Source: Pusillimonas sp. MFBS29 (GTDB lineage: Bacteria; Pseudomonadota; Gammaproteobacteria; Burkholderiales; Burkholderiaceae_B). From it: 64,000 nt of DNA. Where the stretch lies: the NCBI RefSeq assembly GCF_020687695.1, contig NZ_JAJEWL010000003.1, positions 124,001 to 188,000 on the forward strand. Direction: 5' to 3'. The position numbers were made by a program, and so were the translations under genes. Each line of letters begins with the position of its first letter. The first letter of the stretch is position 1. The notes under the pieces were generated by a model, which worked only from the letters and a program-made list of their open reading frames with translations, had not been told where the DNA came from and made no database searches. Below are positions 25,680-34,254 of the stretch, piece after piece.

Positions 25680-26669
25680 TTATTCGATCACGATATTCGC
25701 GCTCTTGATAATGCCCGCCCAGCGCGACGACTGGTCCTTAATATGCTGCTTGAACTGGGCAGGAGTGCTTGTGAACGGATACTGATCCAGCGTCAGCAGC
25801 CGGGCTTTTACTTCTGGATCGGACAACACTTCGTTAACGGCGGTATTCAGCGTGCTGACCACGTCTTCGGGCATGCCGGCTGGTCCCATCAGGCCATTCC
25901 ATGGTTCAGCATCGAAACCCGGCGCAGTTTTCTGGCCAATGATCTCTATATTTGGCGCACCCTTGTCAGGTGAAGAACTGGCAGACGCCAGCACGCGCAG
26001 CTTGCCCGCTTCTACCTGTGGAAGCGCAACAATGCCCGCCAGCAACGCATAGTCTACGCGCCCTGCAATAAGATCAGGCATAGCGGCCGAGTCACCTTTG
26101 TAAGGAACGTGCAGCGCTTTGATACCCGTTTCTTCTTTAAGCCACTCGCCAGCCAGATGATTGACGGCACCCGTGCCGGCCGAGGCATAGCTCAGCTCGT
26201 TGTTTTTGTCGCGGCCATAGGCGATCAGATCGTCGAGCGTTTTGAATGGCGAATCTGCAGGTACTGCCAGGTAGTACGGATAACTGGCCACCAGGGCCAC
26301 AGGCGTGAAATCGTTGATGGCATCGTACTGAATATTTTTCTGTACATGCGGAATAATCGACAGCGTGCTGCTGCTGCCGAGCATCAGGGTATAGCCATCC
26401 GGTTTGGCCTTCTGCACAAGGTTGGCCGCAACGACACCACTGGCACCTACTTTGTTCTCAACCACAAAGGTCTGTCCGAGTTTCTGGCTCAGTTTGTCTG
26501 CCAGCAGGCGACCAACCGTGTCAGTAGGACCACCCGCCGAGAAACCGATATAGACGGTCACGGGCTTGTCCGGATAGCCAGCCGCATGCGCGAACGACGA
26601 AACACCCAATGCCGCAGCACCTATGCATGCTGCGGCAAGTCCGAGCATGGAACGACGATTGATAGACAT
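25680..26669 (-). CDS. Bug/TctC-family binding protein
   Basis: This 329-aa protein has a twin-arginine-like signal (MSINRRSMLGLAAAC, then hydrophobic to FAHAAG). The Bug signature is YPDKPVTVYIGFSAGGPTDT, with LHVPYKGDSAAMPDLIAGRVDY mid-protein. The ATG at 26669 has CAGGAG six bases upstream, so the two earlier in-frame ATGs (26687, 26675) are less likely. It is the first gene of the leftward catabolic run and presumably binds the carboxylate that the run degrades. About 210 non-coding bases separate it from the divergent dehydrogenase gene at 26880, a probable control region. Confidence 0.93.
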   Translation of the reverse strand: MSINRRSMLGLAAACIGAAALGVSSFAHAAGYPDKPVTVYIGFSAGGPTDTVGRLLADKLSQKLGQTFVVENKVGASGVVAANLVQKAKPDGYTLMLGSSSTLSIIPHVQKNIQYDAINDFTPVALVASYPYYLAVPADSPFKTLDDLIAYGRDKNNELSYASAGTGAVNHLAGEWLKEETGIKALHVPYKGDSAAMPDLIAGRVDYALLAGIVALPQVEAGKLRVLASASSSPDKGAPNIEIIGQKTAPGFDAEPWNGLMGPAGMPEDVVSTLNTAVNEVLSDPEVKARLLTLDQYPFTSTPAQFKQHIKDQSSRWAGIIKSANIVIE

Positions 26670-26879
26670 AAACATCTCCTGAGTCATTATTTAATATGCA
26701 TGCCGGGACGCACTGCTTTATTCCGGCAAAGAACCGCTGCAGTCTATCAATCAAACACCACGGCCAGAGACTACTTTTTCTCTGTCTAACATGCGTAAAA
26801 CGAATATCAAGCAGAAGAAATGTCTCTCTCTGTGCCAGTCAAACGCCGATACACTCTTCTTATCTCATAGGAGCAAAGC

Positions 26880-27773
26880 ATGAATATCGGGTTTATCGGA
26901 TTAGGCAGAATGGGACTTTCTCTGGCTCGTTCATTGGTCAGCAAGGGCGAAACGGTTTGTGTTTTCGACCTGAATGCAGAAGCAGTAAGCACGCTTGAAT
27001 CTGAAGGCGCGCAAGGCGCCCGGAACGTCGCCGAGCTGTGCAGGAACGCGGATATTGTCTTCACGATGCTGCCTGGCCCCAAACAGGTCAATGCGGTAGC
27101 GCTTGGCGCAGACGGCATTATCGAGAACTTGCGTCCCGGCTCCATCTATATCGACATGAGCACTATCGATGTCGATACTGTAGACGCCTTGCATCAGGCA
27201 TTTTCCGAAAAAGGCATTGCTTTCGGTGATGCGCCGGTAGGCCGCTTGGCTATGCACGCAGACAGAGGTGAGTCTTTGTTCATGCTGGGTATCGATGAAC
27301 AGTACGTAGCCAAGGTAGAACCTGTTCTGTACAAAATGGGCACTACCGTTTACCACTGCGGCAAGGCCGGCAATGGCACGCGAACCAAGCTCATCAACAA
27401 CATGATGGTCCTGTCCTACTGCCAGATAAACTCCGAAGCACTGGTGCTGGCACAGGCTTTGGGCCTGGATCTGAACAATACGTTCAACGTGCTGACCAGC
27501 ACGACCGCCAGCAACGGCCAGCTAAAAGAGAAATGGCCCAACAAGGTCCTGAAGGGCGATCTGTCGCCGGGCTTTGACCTGGCGCTTGGCTATAAAGACA
27601 TTTCCCTGGCGTCCAACGCGGGCGCATCAAGCCAGGTTGCCCTACCGGTCTGCGACACAACCAGAAATGTCTTCAGGCTTGCTCTGGCGTCGGGCAAGGC
27701 CGGCCAGGACACCTCCAGCATTACGGACTTCTGGGCCGAACTCAATAACTGCCCCAAGCCCAGGCTTAACTAA
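26880..27773 (+). CDS. NAD(P)-dependent beta-hydroxyacid dehydrogenase (HIBADH family)
   Basis: This 297-aa protein is a second HIBADH-type enzyme: Rossmann motif NIGFIGLGRMGLSLARSL, substrate segment DAPVGRLAMHADRGE and catalytic Lys in GTRTKLINNM. It is clearly different from the 23361 gene (DAPVGRL versus DAPVARS), so it is not a recent duplicate. ATG 26880 follows AGGAG. It opens the rightward run with a binding protein, metallo-hydrolase, SCP2-like protein and alpha/beta hydrolase, and is divergent from the Bug-ALDH run. The substrate is unknown. Confidence 0.9.
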   Translation: MNIGFIGLGRMGLSLARSLVSKGETVCVFDLNAEAVSTLESEGAQGARNVAELCRNADIVFTMLPGPKQVNAVALGADGIIENLRPGSIYIDMSTIDVDTVDALHQAFSEKGIAFGDAPVGRLAMHADRGESLFMLGIDEQYVAKVEPVLYKMGTTVYHCGKAGNGTRTKLINNMMVLSYCQINSEALVLAQALGLDLNNTFNVLTSTTASNGQLKEKWPNKVLKGDLSPGFDLALGYKDISLASNAGASSQVALPVCDTTRNVFRLALASGKAGQDTSSITDFWAELNNCPKPRLN

Positions 27774-27858
27774 AGACCATTGCCATAACAAGGCACTTGG
27801 CTATTACATAGTGCATGCCTCGCACCGGGGCTGCACAATTCCAACGAGGAGACTACTC

Positions 27859-29073
27859 ATGCATGCAAAAAAACTACTGCCTGTCGCCAGCCTGCTGGCG
27901 GCACTATGGGCAGCCCCGACTCTGGCCACTGCAGCCATTTCTGACGACGTGGTCAGGATAGGTGTTCTTACCGACCTGTCTGGCGCCTATTCCGGCAACG
28001 TGGGTCCCGGCTCGGTACTGGCCTCTGAACTGGCCGTTGAGGAATTCGGCGGCAAGGTGCTTGGCAAACCCATCGAACTCCTGACCGCCGACCATCTGAA
28101 CAAGGCAGACGTCGGTGCAGCAAAGGCCCGTGAATGGCTGGATCAGGAAAAAGTCGACGTAATTACCGAGTTGGGCAATAGCGCGGTCGCCCTGTCAGTC
28201 ATGAACATTGCCGAGGAAAAGCAACGCATGACCATGGTGACAGGTGCAGGCGCAACCCGCATTACCAGCGAGGAGTGCAAGGCCACCAACGTGCACTGGG
28301 TATACGACACCTATGCTTTGGCAAAGGTTGGCACCATGCCGCTGGTTGAGTCTGGAACCAAGACCTGGTACTTCATTACGGCCGATTACTCGTTCGGCCA
28401 CTCCCTTGAGAATGACGGATCGCGCTTCATCAAGGAAGCCGGTGGAAAAGTTCTGGGTTCATCCAGGTATGCGTTCCCCGGCACAGACTTTGCCTCATTC
28501 CTGCTTTCCGCACAGTCCAGCGGTGCCCAGGGTGTTGCATTGGCAAGCGCCGGCGCCGACCTTCAGAACGAAATCAAGCAGGCCAATGAGTTCGGTCTGA
28601 CGGCAACCCAGAAGATTGTTGCCATGCTGATGAGCATCACCGACGTGCACGGGGTCGGACTTCAAGCTGCCCAAAACATGAACTTTGCCGAAACCTTCTA
28701 CTGGGATCTTGATGACGAATCCAGGAAGTTCTCGCGCAAGTTCTTTGAAAAATTCGGCAAGATGCCGACCGCCCTTCAGGCCGGCCAATACTCAGCAGTA
28801 CTGAACTATCTGCGTGCTGTCGAGAAATCGGGCAGTGACAATGTGACCGATGTCATTGAGACATTGCAAAACATGCCTATCCACGATGCCTTTGCGCGAA
28901 ACGCCAAGCTCAGGAAAGACGGCAAATTGCTGCACGACCTTTATCTGGTTTCAGTCAAGTCACCCGAAGAATCCAAGGAACCGTGGGACTATTACAAAAT
29001 CGTCAAGACGGTGCCTGGTGAACAAGGGTTCATGCCACTGTCTGAAAGCAAGTGCCCCCTGCTGAAAAACTGA
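27859..29073 (+). CDS. LIV-type ABC substrate-binding protein
   Basis: This 404-aa periplasmic protein has a Sec signal (MHAKKLLPVASLLAALWAAP, cleavage near ATAA). The mature part opens VVRIGVLTDLSGAYSGNVGP, typical of Peripla_BP_6. The long ORF begins at 27574 inside the preceding gene; ATG 27859, with GAGGAG nearby, gives the proper signal peptide. Relatives are common next to catabolic genes for aromatic and cyclic compounds. No permease or ATPase adjoins it; the livHMGF set at 37329-40657 may serve it (inference). The metallo-hydrolase gene starts 12 bases after its stop. Confidence 0.9.
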   Translation: MHAKKLLPVASLLAALWAAPTLATAAISDDVVRIGVLTDLSGAYSGNVGPGSVLASELAVEEFGGKVLGKPIELLTADHLNKADVGAAKAREWLDQEKVDVITELGNSAVALSVMNIAEEKQRMTMVTGAGATRITSEECKATNVHWVYDTYALAKVGTMPLVESGTKTWYFITADYSFGHSLENDGSRFIKEAGGKVLGSSRYAFPGTDFASFLLSAQSSGAQGVALASAGADLQNEIKQANEFGLTATQKIVAMLMSITDVHGVGLQAAQNMNFAETFYWDLDDESRKFSRKFFEKFGKMPTALQAGQYSAVLNYLRAVEKSGSDNVTDVIETLQNMPIHDAFARNAKLRKDGKLLHDLYLVSVKSPEESKEPWDYYKIVKTVPGEQGFMPLSESKCPLLKN

Positions 29074-29085
29074 CCGGGACCTTAC

Positions 29086-29886
29086 ATGTACGAGGTTTAT
29101 GCGATCAAGTACGCATCCGTAGCTCGCCGGGCAGCCGATAACTTCCTGGTTCATGACCTGCATGACGGTCAAATGGATCTTGATTTTTATTTCTGGCTGA
29201 TCCAGGGAGAAAACCGGAACATTCTGGTCGACACGGGCTTCAGCGCCTGTTCCGCAGCAGCGCGGAACAGGTCATTCCTGCAGAGCCCCGAAGCGGCGCT
29301 GGCCAAGCTGGGCCAGCGCACCAGCGACATCGATACCCTTATCCTGACGCATTTGCACTACGACCATGCAGGTAACGTAGATGCCTATCCGAACGCGCAG
29401 GTGCATATTCAGGATGCCGAGATGCAATACGCAACAGGGCGCTACATGTGCTATAGCGCCTTGCGTCACTTTTTCTCGGTAGACGATGTCGCAACAGTGC
29501 TCAAGCGGGTTTACGAAGACAAGGTCACCTTCCATGACGGAGACGCGCAAATTGCGCCGGGCATCGAGCTGTACAAAATTGGCGGCCACACTGCCGGGCT
29601 TCAGATTGTCAGGGTGATGACCCGGCGCGGATGGATAGTACTGGCCTCGGATGCCATGCATTACTACCGCAATTATCAGAACGAGAACCCGTTTCCAGCT
29701 ATTGTTCACGTTGACAAGATGCTGGACGGCTACCGCCGTATTTCAGCATTGGTCGAGTCGGACTCACACATCATTCCAGGCCATGATCCTCAGGTTGCAC
29801 ACCAGTATCCGTACCTTGGAAGCAAAGATGAGGGCATCTATTGCCTGCATGAAACACCCGACCTGAAAGGAGAGCAACATGGTTAG
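29086..29886 (+). CDS. metallo-beta-lactamase-fold hydrolase, lactonase-like
   Basis: This 266-aa enzyme has the binuclear zinc motif THLHYDHAGN (near residues 83-92), the third His in GGHTAG (near 165), the bridging Asp in LASDAMHY (near 185) and the last His in IIPGHDP (near 226). The layout and length match N-acyl-homoserine-lactonase-like members, which open lactones. In this setting it more likely opens a lactone or thioester of the catabolic pathway than quenches signals (inference). Its last codons overlap the start of the SCP2-like gene by eight bases, indicating translational coupling. Confidence 0.88.
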   Translation: MYEVYAIKYASVARRAADNFLVHDLHDGQMDLDFYFWLIQGENRNILVDTGFSACSAAARNRSFLQSPEAALAKLGQRTSDIDTLILTHLHYDHAGNVDAYPNAQVHIQDAEMQYATGRYMCYSALRHFFSVDDVATVLKRVYEDKVTFHDGDAQIAPGIELYKIGGHTAGLQIVRVMTRRGWIVLASDAMHYYRNYQNENPFPAIVHVDKMLDGYRRISALVESDSHIIPGHDPQVAHQYPYLGSKDEGIYCLHETPDLKGEQHG

Positions 29887-30262
29887 CGTTCAAGAGTCGC
29901 TTGAACAGTTGCCTGAACGTTTCAACAAACGGGTCAGGTTGGTGGAGTATGCCAGACGATTGAATACCCGATTCTTGCTGATCGCAGGTACTGCCAGCTT
30001 TCGTATAGAAATTACGAACGGCAAGGTCAGCGCCGTTCAGCCCGGGCCGTTCATCATGGGTGAGTGGGACTTCCTGATGCAGGCTGATGAGGACACCTGG
30101 CAAAAATTCTGGCGTCCCATGCCGCCGCCGGGCTTTCATGACCTCCTGGCCTTATCCAAGGCCAAAAGACTGTCGATCCAGGGAAACATCTACCCTTTCA
30201 TGTCGAATCTTCTTTACTTCAAGGAACTGCTTTCGGCAGCCCGGAGCCGGGAGACCCACTGA
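29879..30262 (+). CDS. SCP2-like small protein
   Basis: This 127-aa soluble protein has no signal peptide. The middle and end (FRIEITNGKVSAVQPGP, GEWDFLMQADEDTWQKFW, LSIQGNIYPFMSNLLYFKEL) follow the SCP2 sterol-carrier pattern of a small lipid-binding fold. A similar gene lies at 42335, and each is followed directly by an alpha/beta hydrolase. It overlaps both neighbours (8 bases with the metallo-hydrolase, 1 base with the hydrolase). It may present a hydrophobic substrate to the hydrolase; that role is inference. Confidence 0.65.
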   Translation: MVSVQESLEQLPERFNKRVRLVEYARRLNTRFLLIAGTASFRIEITNGKVSAVQPGPFIMGEWDFLMQADEDTWQKFWRPMPPPGFHDLLALSKAKRLSIQGNIYPFMSNLLYFKELLSAARSRETH

Positions 30263-31119
30263 TGAACAACCCCGTTGAAATTGAACCCATCACCGGCCGC
30301 TATCTTCGAATGCCCTTGCAGGGCAAGCAGCACCGGATTTACTTTGAAGAAGCCGGGAGCGGCATTCCGTTACTTTGCCTGCATACGGCCGGCTCAGACA
30401 CCCGCCAGTATCGCGGCCTGATGAATGATCCTGCCGTCACGGATCATTTCAGGGTAATTTGCTTTGACCTTCCCTGGCATGGAAAATCTTCGCCACCGGC
30501 CGGCTGGCACGAACAAACCTATCAGCTGACCTCTGCCGACTACGCAAATATTATTCTTGACGTCAGCAAAGCGCTGGGGCTTGATCGGCCTGTGGTCATG
30601 GGTTGCTCGATCGGAGGACGAATCGTGCTGCACCTTGCCCTGCATCATGCCAGCCAGTTCCGCGGCCTGATCGGCCTGCAGTCCGGTGCGCATGTGGAAC
30701 CCTATTACGATCTGGGCTGGCTACATCGCCCCGACGTACACGGAGGCGAGGTATGCGCCGGCATCGTGTCAGGTCTGGTAGGCCCTGCAAGCCCAGAAGA
30801 GCATCGTTGGGAGACGCTTTGGCATTACATGCAAGGCGGCCCTGGAGTCTTTAAGGGTGATCTTCACTTTTACACCGCCGACGGCGATATTCGAAAAGAC
30901 GTAAGCCGCATCAATACGCAGGAATGCCCGTTATGGCTGCTGACGGGAGAATATGATTACTCGTGCACGCCTGAAGACACCGAGTTTCTAGGAAAATCGA
31001 TACCAGGCTCGAAGTGGCAGATCATGAAAGGCATGGGCCATTTTCCAATGAGTGAAGACCCGGAACGCTTTTTAAGCTATCTGTTGCCGGTGCTTGAAGA
31101 AGTGCGCACACTGAAATAA
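30262..31119 (+). CDS. alpha/beta hydrolase
   Basis: This 285-aa enzyme has the alpha/beta hydrolase fold. The oxyanion region is LLCLHTAGSDTRQY (near 37-50), the nucleophile elbow is GCSIGG with Ser near residue 115, the acid is Asp in LLTGEYDYSC (near 233) and the His is in KGMGHFPMSE (near 260). It has the look of C-C bond hydrolases or esterases in ring-degradation pathways, but the substrate is unknown. ATG 30262 shares its A with the TGA of the SCP2-like gene. It ends the rightward run; a strong hairpin follows at 31124-31157. Confidence 0.9.
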   Translation: MNNPVEIEPITGRYLRMPLQGKQHRIYFEEAGSGIPLLCLHTAGSDTRQYRGLMNDPAVTDHFRVICFDLPWHGKSSPPAGWHEQTYQLTSADYANIILDVSKALGLDRPVVMGCSIGGRIVLHLALHHASQFRGLIGLQSGAHVEPYYDLGWLHRPDVHGGEVCAGIVSGLVGPASPEEHRWETLWHYMQGGPGVFKGDLHFYTADGDIRKDVSRINTQECPLWLLTGEYDYSCTPEDTEFLGKSIPGSKWQIMKGMGHFPMSEDPERFLSYLLPVLEEVRTLK

Positions 31120-31123
31120 AGCA

Positions 31124-31157
31124 TGATCGAGGGCTCAGTCTTTTGAGCCCTCGATCA
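31124..31157. terminator. bidirectional hairpin overlapping a stop codon
   Basis: A perfect 14-base stem (31124-31137 with 31144-31157) encloses the loop GTCTTT. It starts five bases after the hydrolase stop and contains the last codons and the stop of the opposing KstD-like gene. It is well placed to end both convergent transcripts, although no long T tract follows on either side. Confidence 0.6.
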
Positions 31158-32838
31158 GACAGCGTGCAGCCGTATAGCCGAATGTCATCGCCGGCCCGAT
31201 CAATGATCCACCACCGGGATAGCGGCCTCGGAATACACTGGCCATATCATTGCCTACCGCAAAAAGCCCGGTCACCACGCTGCCGTCGGGCCGCAAGGCT
31301 CGCGCGTGTTCGTCGGTGCGTATGCCGGCAAAATTGCCGATGTCTCCGGCGTACATCCATACGGCGTAGTAGGGTGCTTTGTCCAACGGGGCCACATTAG
31401 GGTTATAGCTATTGCCCGCGTCACCCAGGTAATGACCGTAGGCGTCCTTGCCCTTGCCGAACTCGGGATCCTCGCCGCGACGGGCATGCTCGTTGTAATT
31501 TGATATCGTGGTCTTCAGCACCTGAGGATCTGCCCCCATCTTTTCCGCCAGTGCCTCAATGCTGTCGGCGCGCAGCAAGTAACCTTTTCGCAGCAAATCG
31601 CGCAGCGGCAGGAAAGGCTTGGCATACCCAAGACCATACGTGCTGAAGGCTTGCGCATCACAGATCAGGAAAGCGCCAGCCGGACGGCCCGCAGCTTCAT
31701 GCTTGATCAGCGTCTCGACAAAATCATGATAGGAGATGCTTTCGTCCACAAAGCGGAGGCCATTGCGCAGCACCGCGATCATGCCCGGCTTGCCCTGGTT
31801 CACCGAATGAATAATGCCTCCCCACGAGCCATCAGGGCGCGGGACTTTCGAAATAGGCATCCACGCGCCGGCATTGCTCACTTTAGCGTCTACATACCCA
31901 CCGGCCTGCTCAGCCATCCGGGCGCCATCGCCAACATTGCCTGGCGCGGTCAATGATACGTGTTCGTCGGCAAGTGCCGAATGAGTGTAAATAGCCGAGC
32001 GACGCTCAATGTTGTGTGCAAAACCACCGCTGGCCAATATGACCCCGCGACGCGCACGCACCTGCACCACTCGGCCATTACGATTCACACTGGCACCCAC
32101 TACCTTGCCGTCATCGATCAGCAGTTCGACCGCGGGTGAGAACGTCCAGATCGGCGTACCCAGATCCAGAAGCGTTCGTGCCAGCCGGGCGATCAGGGCA
32201 TTGCCATTGACCAGCGCCTGCCCCCGCCCGTACCGGGCTTTATCCCATCCGTATTTGGCCAGCAGCGCACAAACCCGCAAAGTGGACTTCACGGATCGCC
32301 CGAATCGGTAAAAATGCCCCAGATCCGAGCCGGAACTGACGCCCATGCCAAACAACGACAGTTCTCGCGGTAATGGCCTGAGGCGATGCAGCTCCTTGCC
32401 CAGGATGTCTGCATCTGTTGGAGCAGCGTGCAAAGAGCGTCCCAGCCTGGCCCCGGGCATAGCCTGATGATAGTCGGGCATGGCGTGCGACACATTAAAG
32501 GCAACACCCATGTCTTCGACGAAGAAACGGACCATGGCAGGCCCATTCTTCAAGTAAGCCTCGATGAACTTCTCGTTGTATTCATCACCAAGATGTGCGC
32601 GAAGGTACTGCCGCGCTTCGTCGATATCGTCTGCCAGGCCTTCGTTTGCCATCAAGTGATTGCACGGGATCCAGATATATCCACCTGACGTGGCGGTTGT
32701 GCCGCCGAAAACAGGGGCTTTCTCGGTCAGCAGAACATCCAGCCCCGCCTTGCGTGCCGTAATTGCCGCCGCAAAGCCGCCGGCACCCGAGCCGATTACC
32801 AGGACATCGCATTCGTGGGTATTAATAGTTGCAGCCAT
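31135..32838 (-). CDS. FAD-dependent dehydrogenase, 3-ketosteroid Delta1-dehydrogenase-like
   Basis: This 567-aa flavoprotein of the fumarate reductase/KstD family has the N-terminal dinucleotide motif VIGSGAGGFAAAITARKAG (about 15-33), then APVFGGTTATSGGYIWIP (about 41-58). The C-terminal FAD segment is GRYPGGGSLIGPAMTFGY (about 540-557). Members introduce a double bond next to a ring ketone in steroids or related cyclic ketones, or act on other substrates. The exact substrate cannot be set from sequence. ATG 32838 has GGAGG ten bases upstream. It is 48 bases downstream of the TetR gene and probably cotranscribed with it. Confidence 0.88.
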   Translation of the reverse strand: MAATINTHECDVLVIGSGAGGFAAAITARKAGLDVLLTEKAPVFGGTTATSGGYIWIPCNHLMANEGLADDIDEARQYLRAHLGDEYNEKFIEAYLKNGPAMVRFFVEDMGVAFNVSHAMPDYHQAMPGARLGRSLHAAPTDADILGKELHRLRPLPRELSLFGMGVSSGSDLGHFYRFGRSVKSTLRVCALLAKYGWDKARYGRGQALVNGNALIARLARTLLDLGTPIWTFSPAVELLIDDGKVVGASVNRNGRVVQVRARRGVILASGGFAHNIERRSAIYTHSALADEHVSLTAPGNVGDGARMAEQAGGYVDAKVSNAGAWMPISKVPRPDGSWGGIIHSVNQGKPGMIAVLRNGLRFVDESISYHDFVETLIKHEAAGRPAGAFLICDAQAFSTYGLGYAKPFLPLRDLLRKGYLLRADSIEALAEKMGADPQVLKTTISNYNEHARRGEDPEFGKGKDAYGHYLGDAGNSYNPNVAPLDKAPYYAVWMYAGDIGNFAGIRTDEHARALRPDGSVVTGLFAVGNDMASVFRGRYPGGGSLIGPAMTFGYTAARCLIEGSKD

Positions 32839-32886
32839 GAGCCGCTTGCCTCCGTGCTTTGAATAGATATGCGGGCAATGCTGCTG

Positions 32887-33537
32887 TCAGGCGGCTGCCC
32901 CGCGCCTGGATACCGCTGCGGGGCGTTTCGCCAAGCCCGCCAGAACGATATCCGCCGTGCTGTCTATAAACTTTTTATCAATGGCTCCGTGGCCAACCAG
33001 CAGCCTGTAGAACATGGGCCCGTACAGCACATCAATAGCGGATTCAATGTCCAGGTTTTCGTCGAATTCACCGCTTTGAATACCACGCCTTAACACTTCC
33101 CGGACCGCTTCCCTGCGCTGCCAGACATAGCCGTCAACAAATGCCTCTGCCGCGCCGGACTCACTGATCCCGGCAGCGACAAGGTCGCGCACCACCCGCC
33201 CGATCTTGCCCCGGTAGACGCGTGCAACCTTATGCATCTGTGCCTTGATGTCGTTGGCCGCACACCCTGAGTCCGGGAACGATATTTTCGGCAAGGCAAC
33301 AGTCAGAAACGCCGCAACCGCCAAAGATTGACGACTGGGCCACCAGCGATAGATGGTCGATTTTGCCGAGCCCGCGCGCGCTGCCACACCTTCAATCGTA
33401 AATGAAGATATGCCGCCTTCATCCAGCAACTCGTAGGCGGCTTTAAGAATTGCGATACGGGTGTCATCTGCGCGGGGACGCCCACGCCTGCGGACTTCTG
33501 GTTTTGACTCGATGTTGTTCAGATCAGCGGCAGACAT
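32887..33537 (-). CDS. TetR-family transcriptional regulator
   Basis: This 216-aa regulator opens with a basic RRRGRPRADD arm, then the TetR helix-turn-helix (FTIEGVAARAGSAKSTIYRWW, about residues 43-63). A helical effector domain with a TetR_C-like end follows. I chose ATG 33537; the ORF runs back to 33630, but that would translate through the operator and -10 region described at 33597-33613. It is divergent from the DUF3237-FMO-liv run and upstream of the KstD-like gene. Two matching inverted repeats lie in the shared control region, so it should repress both sides until a pathway intermediate binds. Confidence 0.9.
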   Translation of the reverse strand: MSAADLNNIESKPEVRRRGRPRADDTRIAILKAAYELLDEGGISSFTIEGVAARAGSAKSTIYRWWPSRQSLAVAAFLTVALPKISFPDSGCAANDIKAQMHKVARVYRGKIGRVVRDLVAAGISESGAAEAFVDGYVWQRREAVREVLRRGIQSGEFDENLDIESAIDVLYGPMFYRLLVGHGAIDKKFIDSTADIVLAGLAKRPAAVSRRGAAA

Positions 33538-33596
33538 TTTCGGTAATCGCAGAGTGGCGTTACCCGGGAAACCGGGAACACTTCTGCTTCTATTAA

Positions 33597-33609
33597 ATAC
33601 GGTTCGTAT
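33597..33609. promoter_or_regulatory. TetR operator 1 (tetR side)
   Basis: ATACG-GTT-CGTAT is an inverted repeat with a 3-base spacer. The same ATACG-N3-CGTAT core occurs at 33657-33675. It overlaps the predicted -10 box of the leftward tetR-kstD promoter, a typical repressor position. Confidence 0.6.
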
Positions 33610-33637
33610 CGTATCTGTAAATATTGACATAGGTCAA
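33608..33637 (-). promoter_or_regulatory. leftward promoter for tetR-kstD
   Basis: On the minus strand TTGACC (33637-33632) and TACGAT (33613-33608) are separated by 18 bases. The -10 box matches only four of six consensus bases. It overlaps operator 1. The start of transcription would fall near 33601. Confidence 0.4.
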
Positions 33638-33652
33638 GGATATCAATATTAT
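33624..33652 (+). promoter_or_regulatory. rightward sigma70-like promoter for the DUF3237-FMO-liv run
   Basis: TTGACA (33624-33629) and TATTAT (33647-33652) have a 17-base spacer, a near-consensus promoter. The predicted start point near 33659 lies inside operator 2. The -35 regions of the two divergent promoters sit back to back. Confidence 0.65.
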
Positions 33653-33656
33653 TTAC

Positions 33657-33675
33657 ACGATACGCAGCGTATCGT
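33657..33675. promoter_or_regulatory. TetR operator 2 (rightward side)
   Basis: ACGATACG (33657-33664) and CGTATCGT (33668-33675) form a perfect 8-base inverted repeat around CAG. Its core matches operator 1. It covers the predicted rightward transcription start, so binding would block the promoter. Confidence 0.65.
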
Positions 33676-33712
33676 AATTCAATGACCTCTGGCACAAGCA
33701 AAGGAGCACCAA

Positions 33713-34174
33713 GTGAGCGAAATCCAGACAAAATTCATGTTCCGCCTGAGCCTTGAAGTAGGTCCACACCATGTTGTTGGCACGACACCGGCCGGCAGCC
33801 GACGCATTGCCCCGGTTGCAGGCGGCGTATTCGAAGGACCGGAACTATCGGGCATAGTGCTGCCCGGCGGCACCGACTGGATTACGGTGGATCCGGCAGG
33901 CACCTGGTTCCGGATAGACGTGCGATTGCCATTGCAAACGTCGGATGGCGAGATCCTGACGATAGCCTACCAGGGCTGGCGCAGCGGCACCAAAGACACC
34001 CTTGAACGGCTAGGCCGGGGCGAAGAGGTCGACCCCGATGACTATTACTACCGGGTCGCGTGCAGTTTCGAAACCGCCTCGATCAAGCACGCCCGGCTCA
34101 ACACCATAGTGGCTATCGGCAACGGATGGCGGCTCCCGTCCGGCCCCGGCTATGACATTCATGAAGTGCTATAG
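33713..34174 (+). CDS. DUF3237 domain protein
   Basis: This 153-aa protein is a single DUF3237 beta-barrel domain: FRLSLEVGPHHVVGTTPAGSRR, GGVFEGPELSGIVLPGGTDW and the C-terminal YDIHEVL region are typical. The family has no settled function; related small barrels act as isomerases or ligand carriers in catabolic clusters. Translation starts at GTG 33713, with AAGGAG eight bases upstream. It is the first gene of the run under the TetR-controlled promoter, 80 bases before the monooxygenase gene. Confidence 0.85.
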   Translation: MSEIQTKFMFRLSLEVGPHHVVGTTPAGSRRIAPVAGGVFEGPELSGIVLPGGTDWITVDPAGTWFRIDVRLPLQTSDGEILTIAYQGWRSGTKDTLERLGRGEEVDPDDYYYRVACSFETASIKHARLNTIVAIGNGWRLPSGPGYDIHEVL

Positions 34175-34254
34175 CACCCACGGGCTTTCCGCATTGCGAC
34201 AAACCATCTTTATGCGATGCGCTTAAGTTTAAATCAGAGCAAAAGGAAAAAAGA

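Noticed and set aside
33537-33630. Upstream extension of the TetR protein
   Set aside because: It would translate the operator and -10 region; the downstream ATG gives the usual TetR length.
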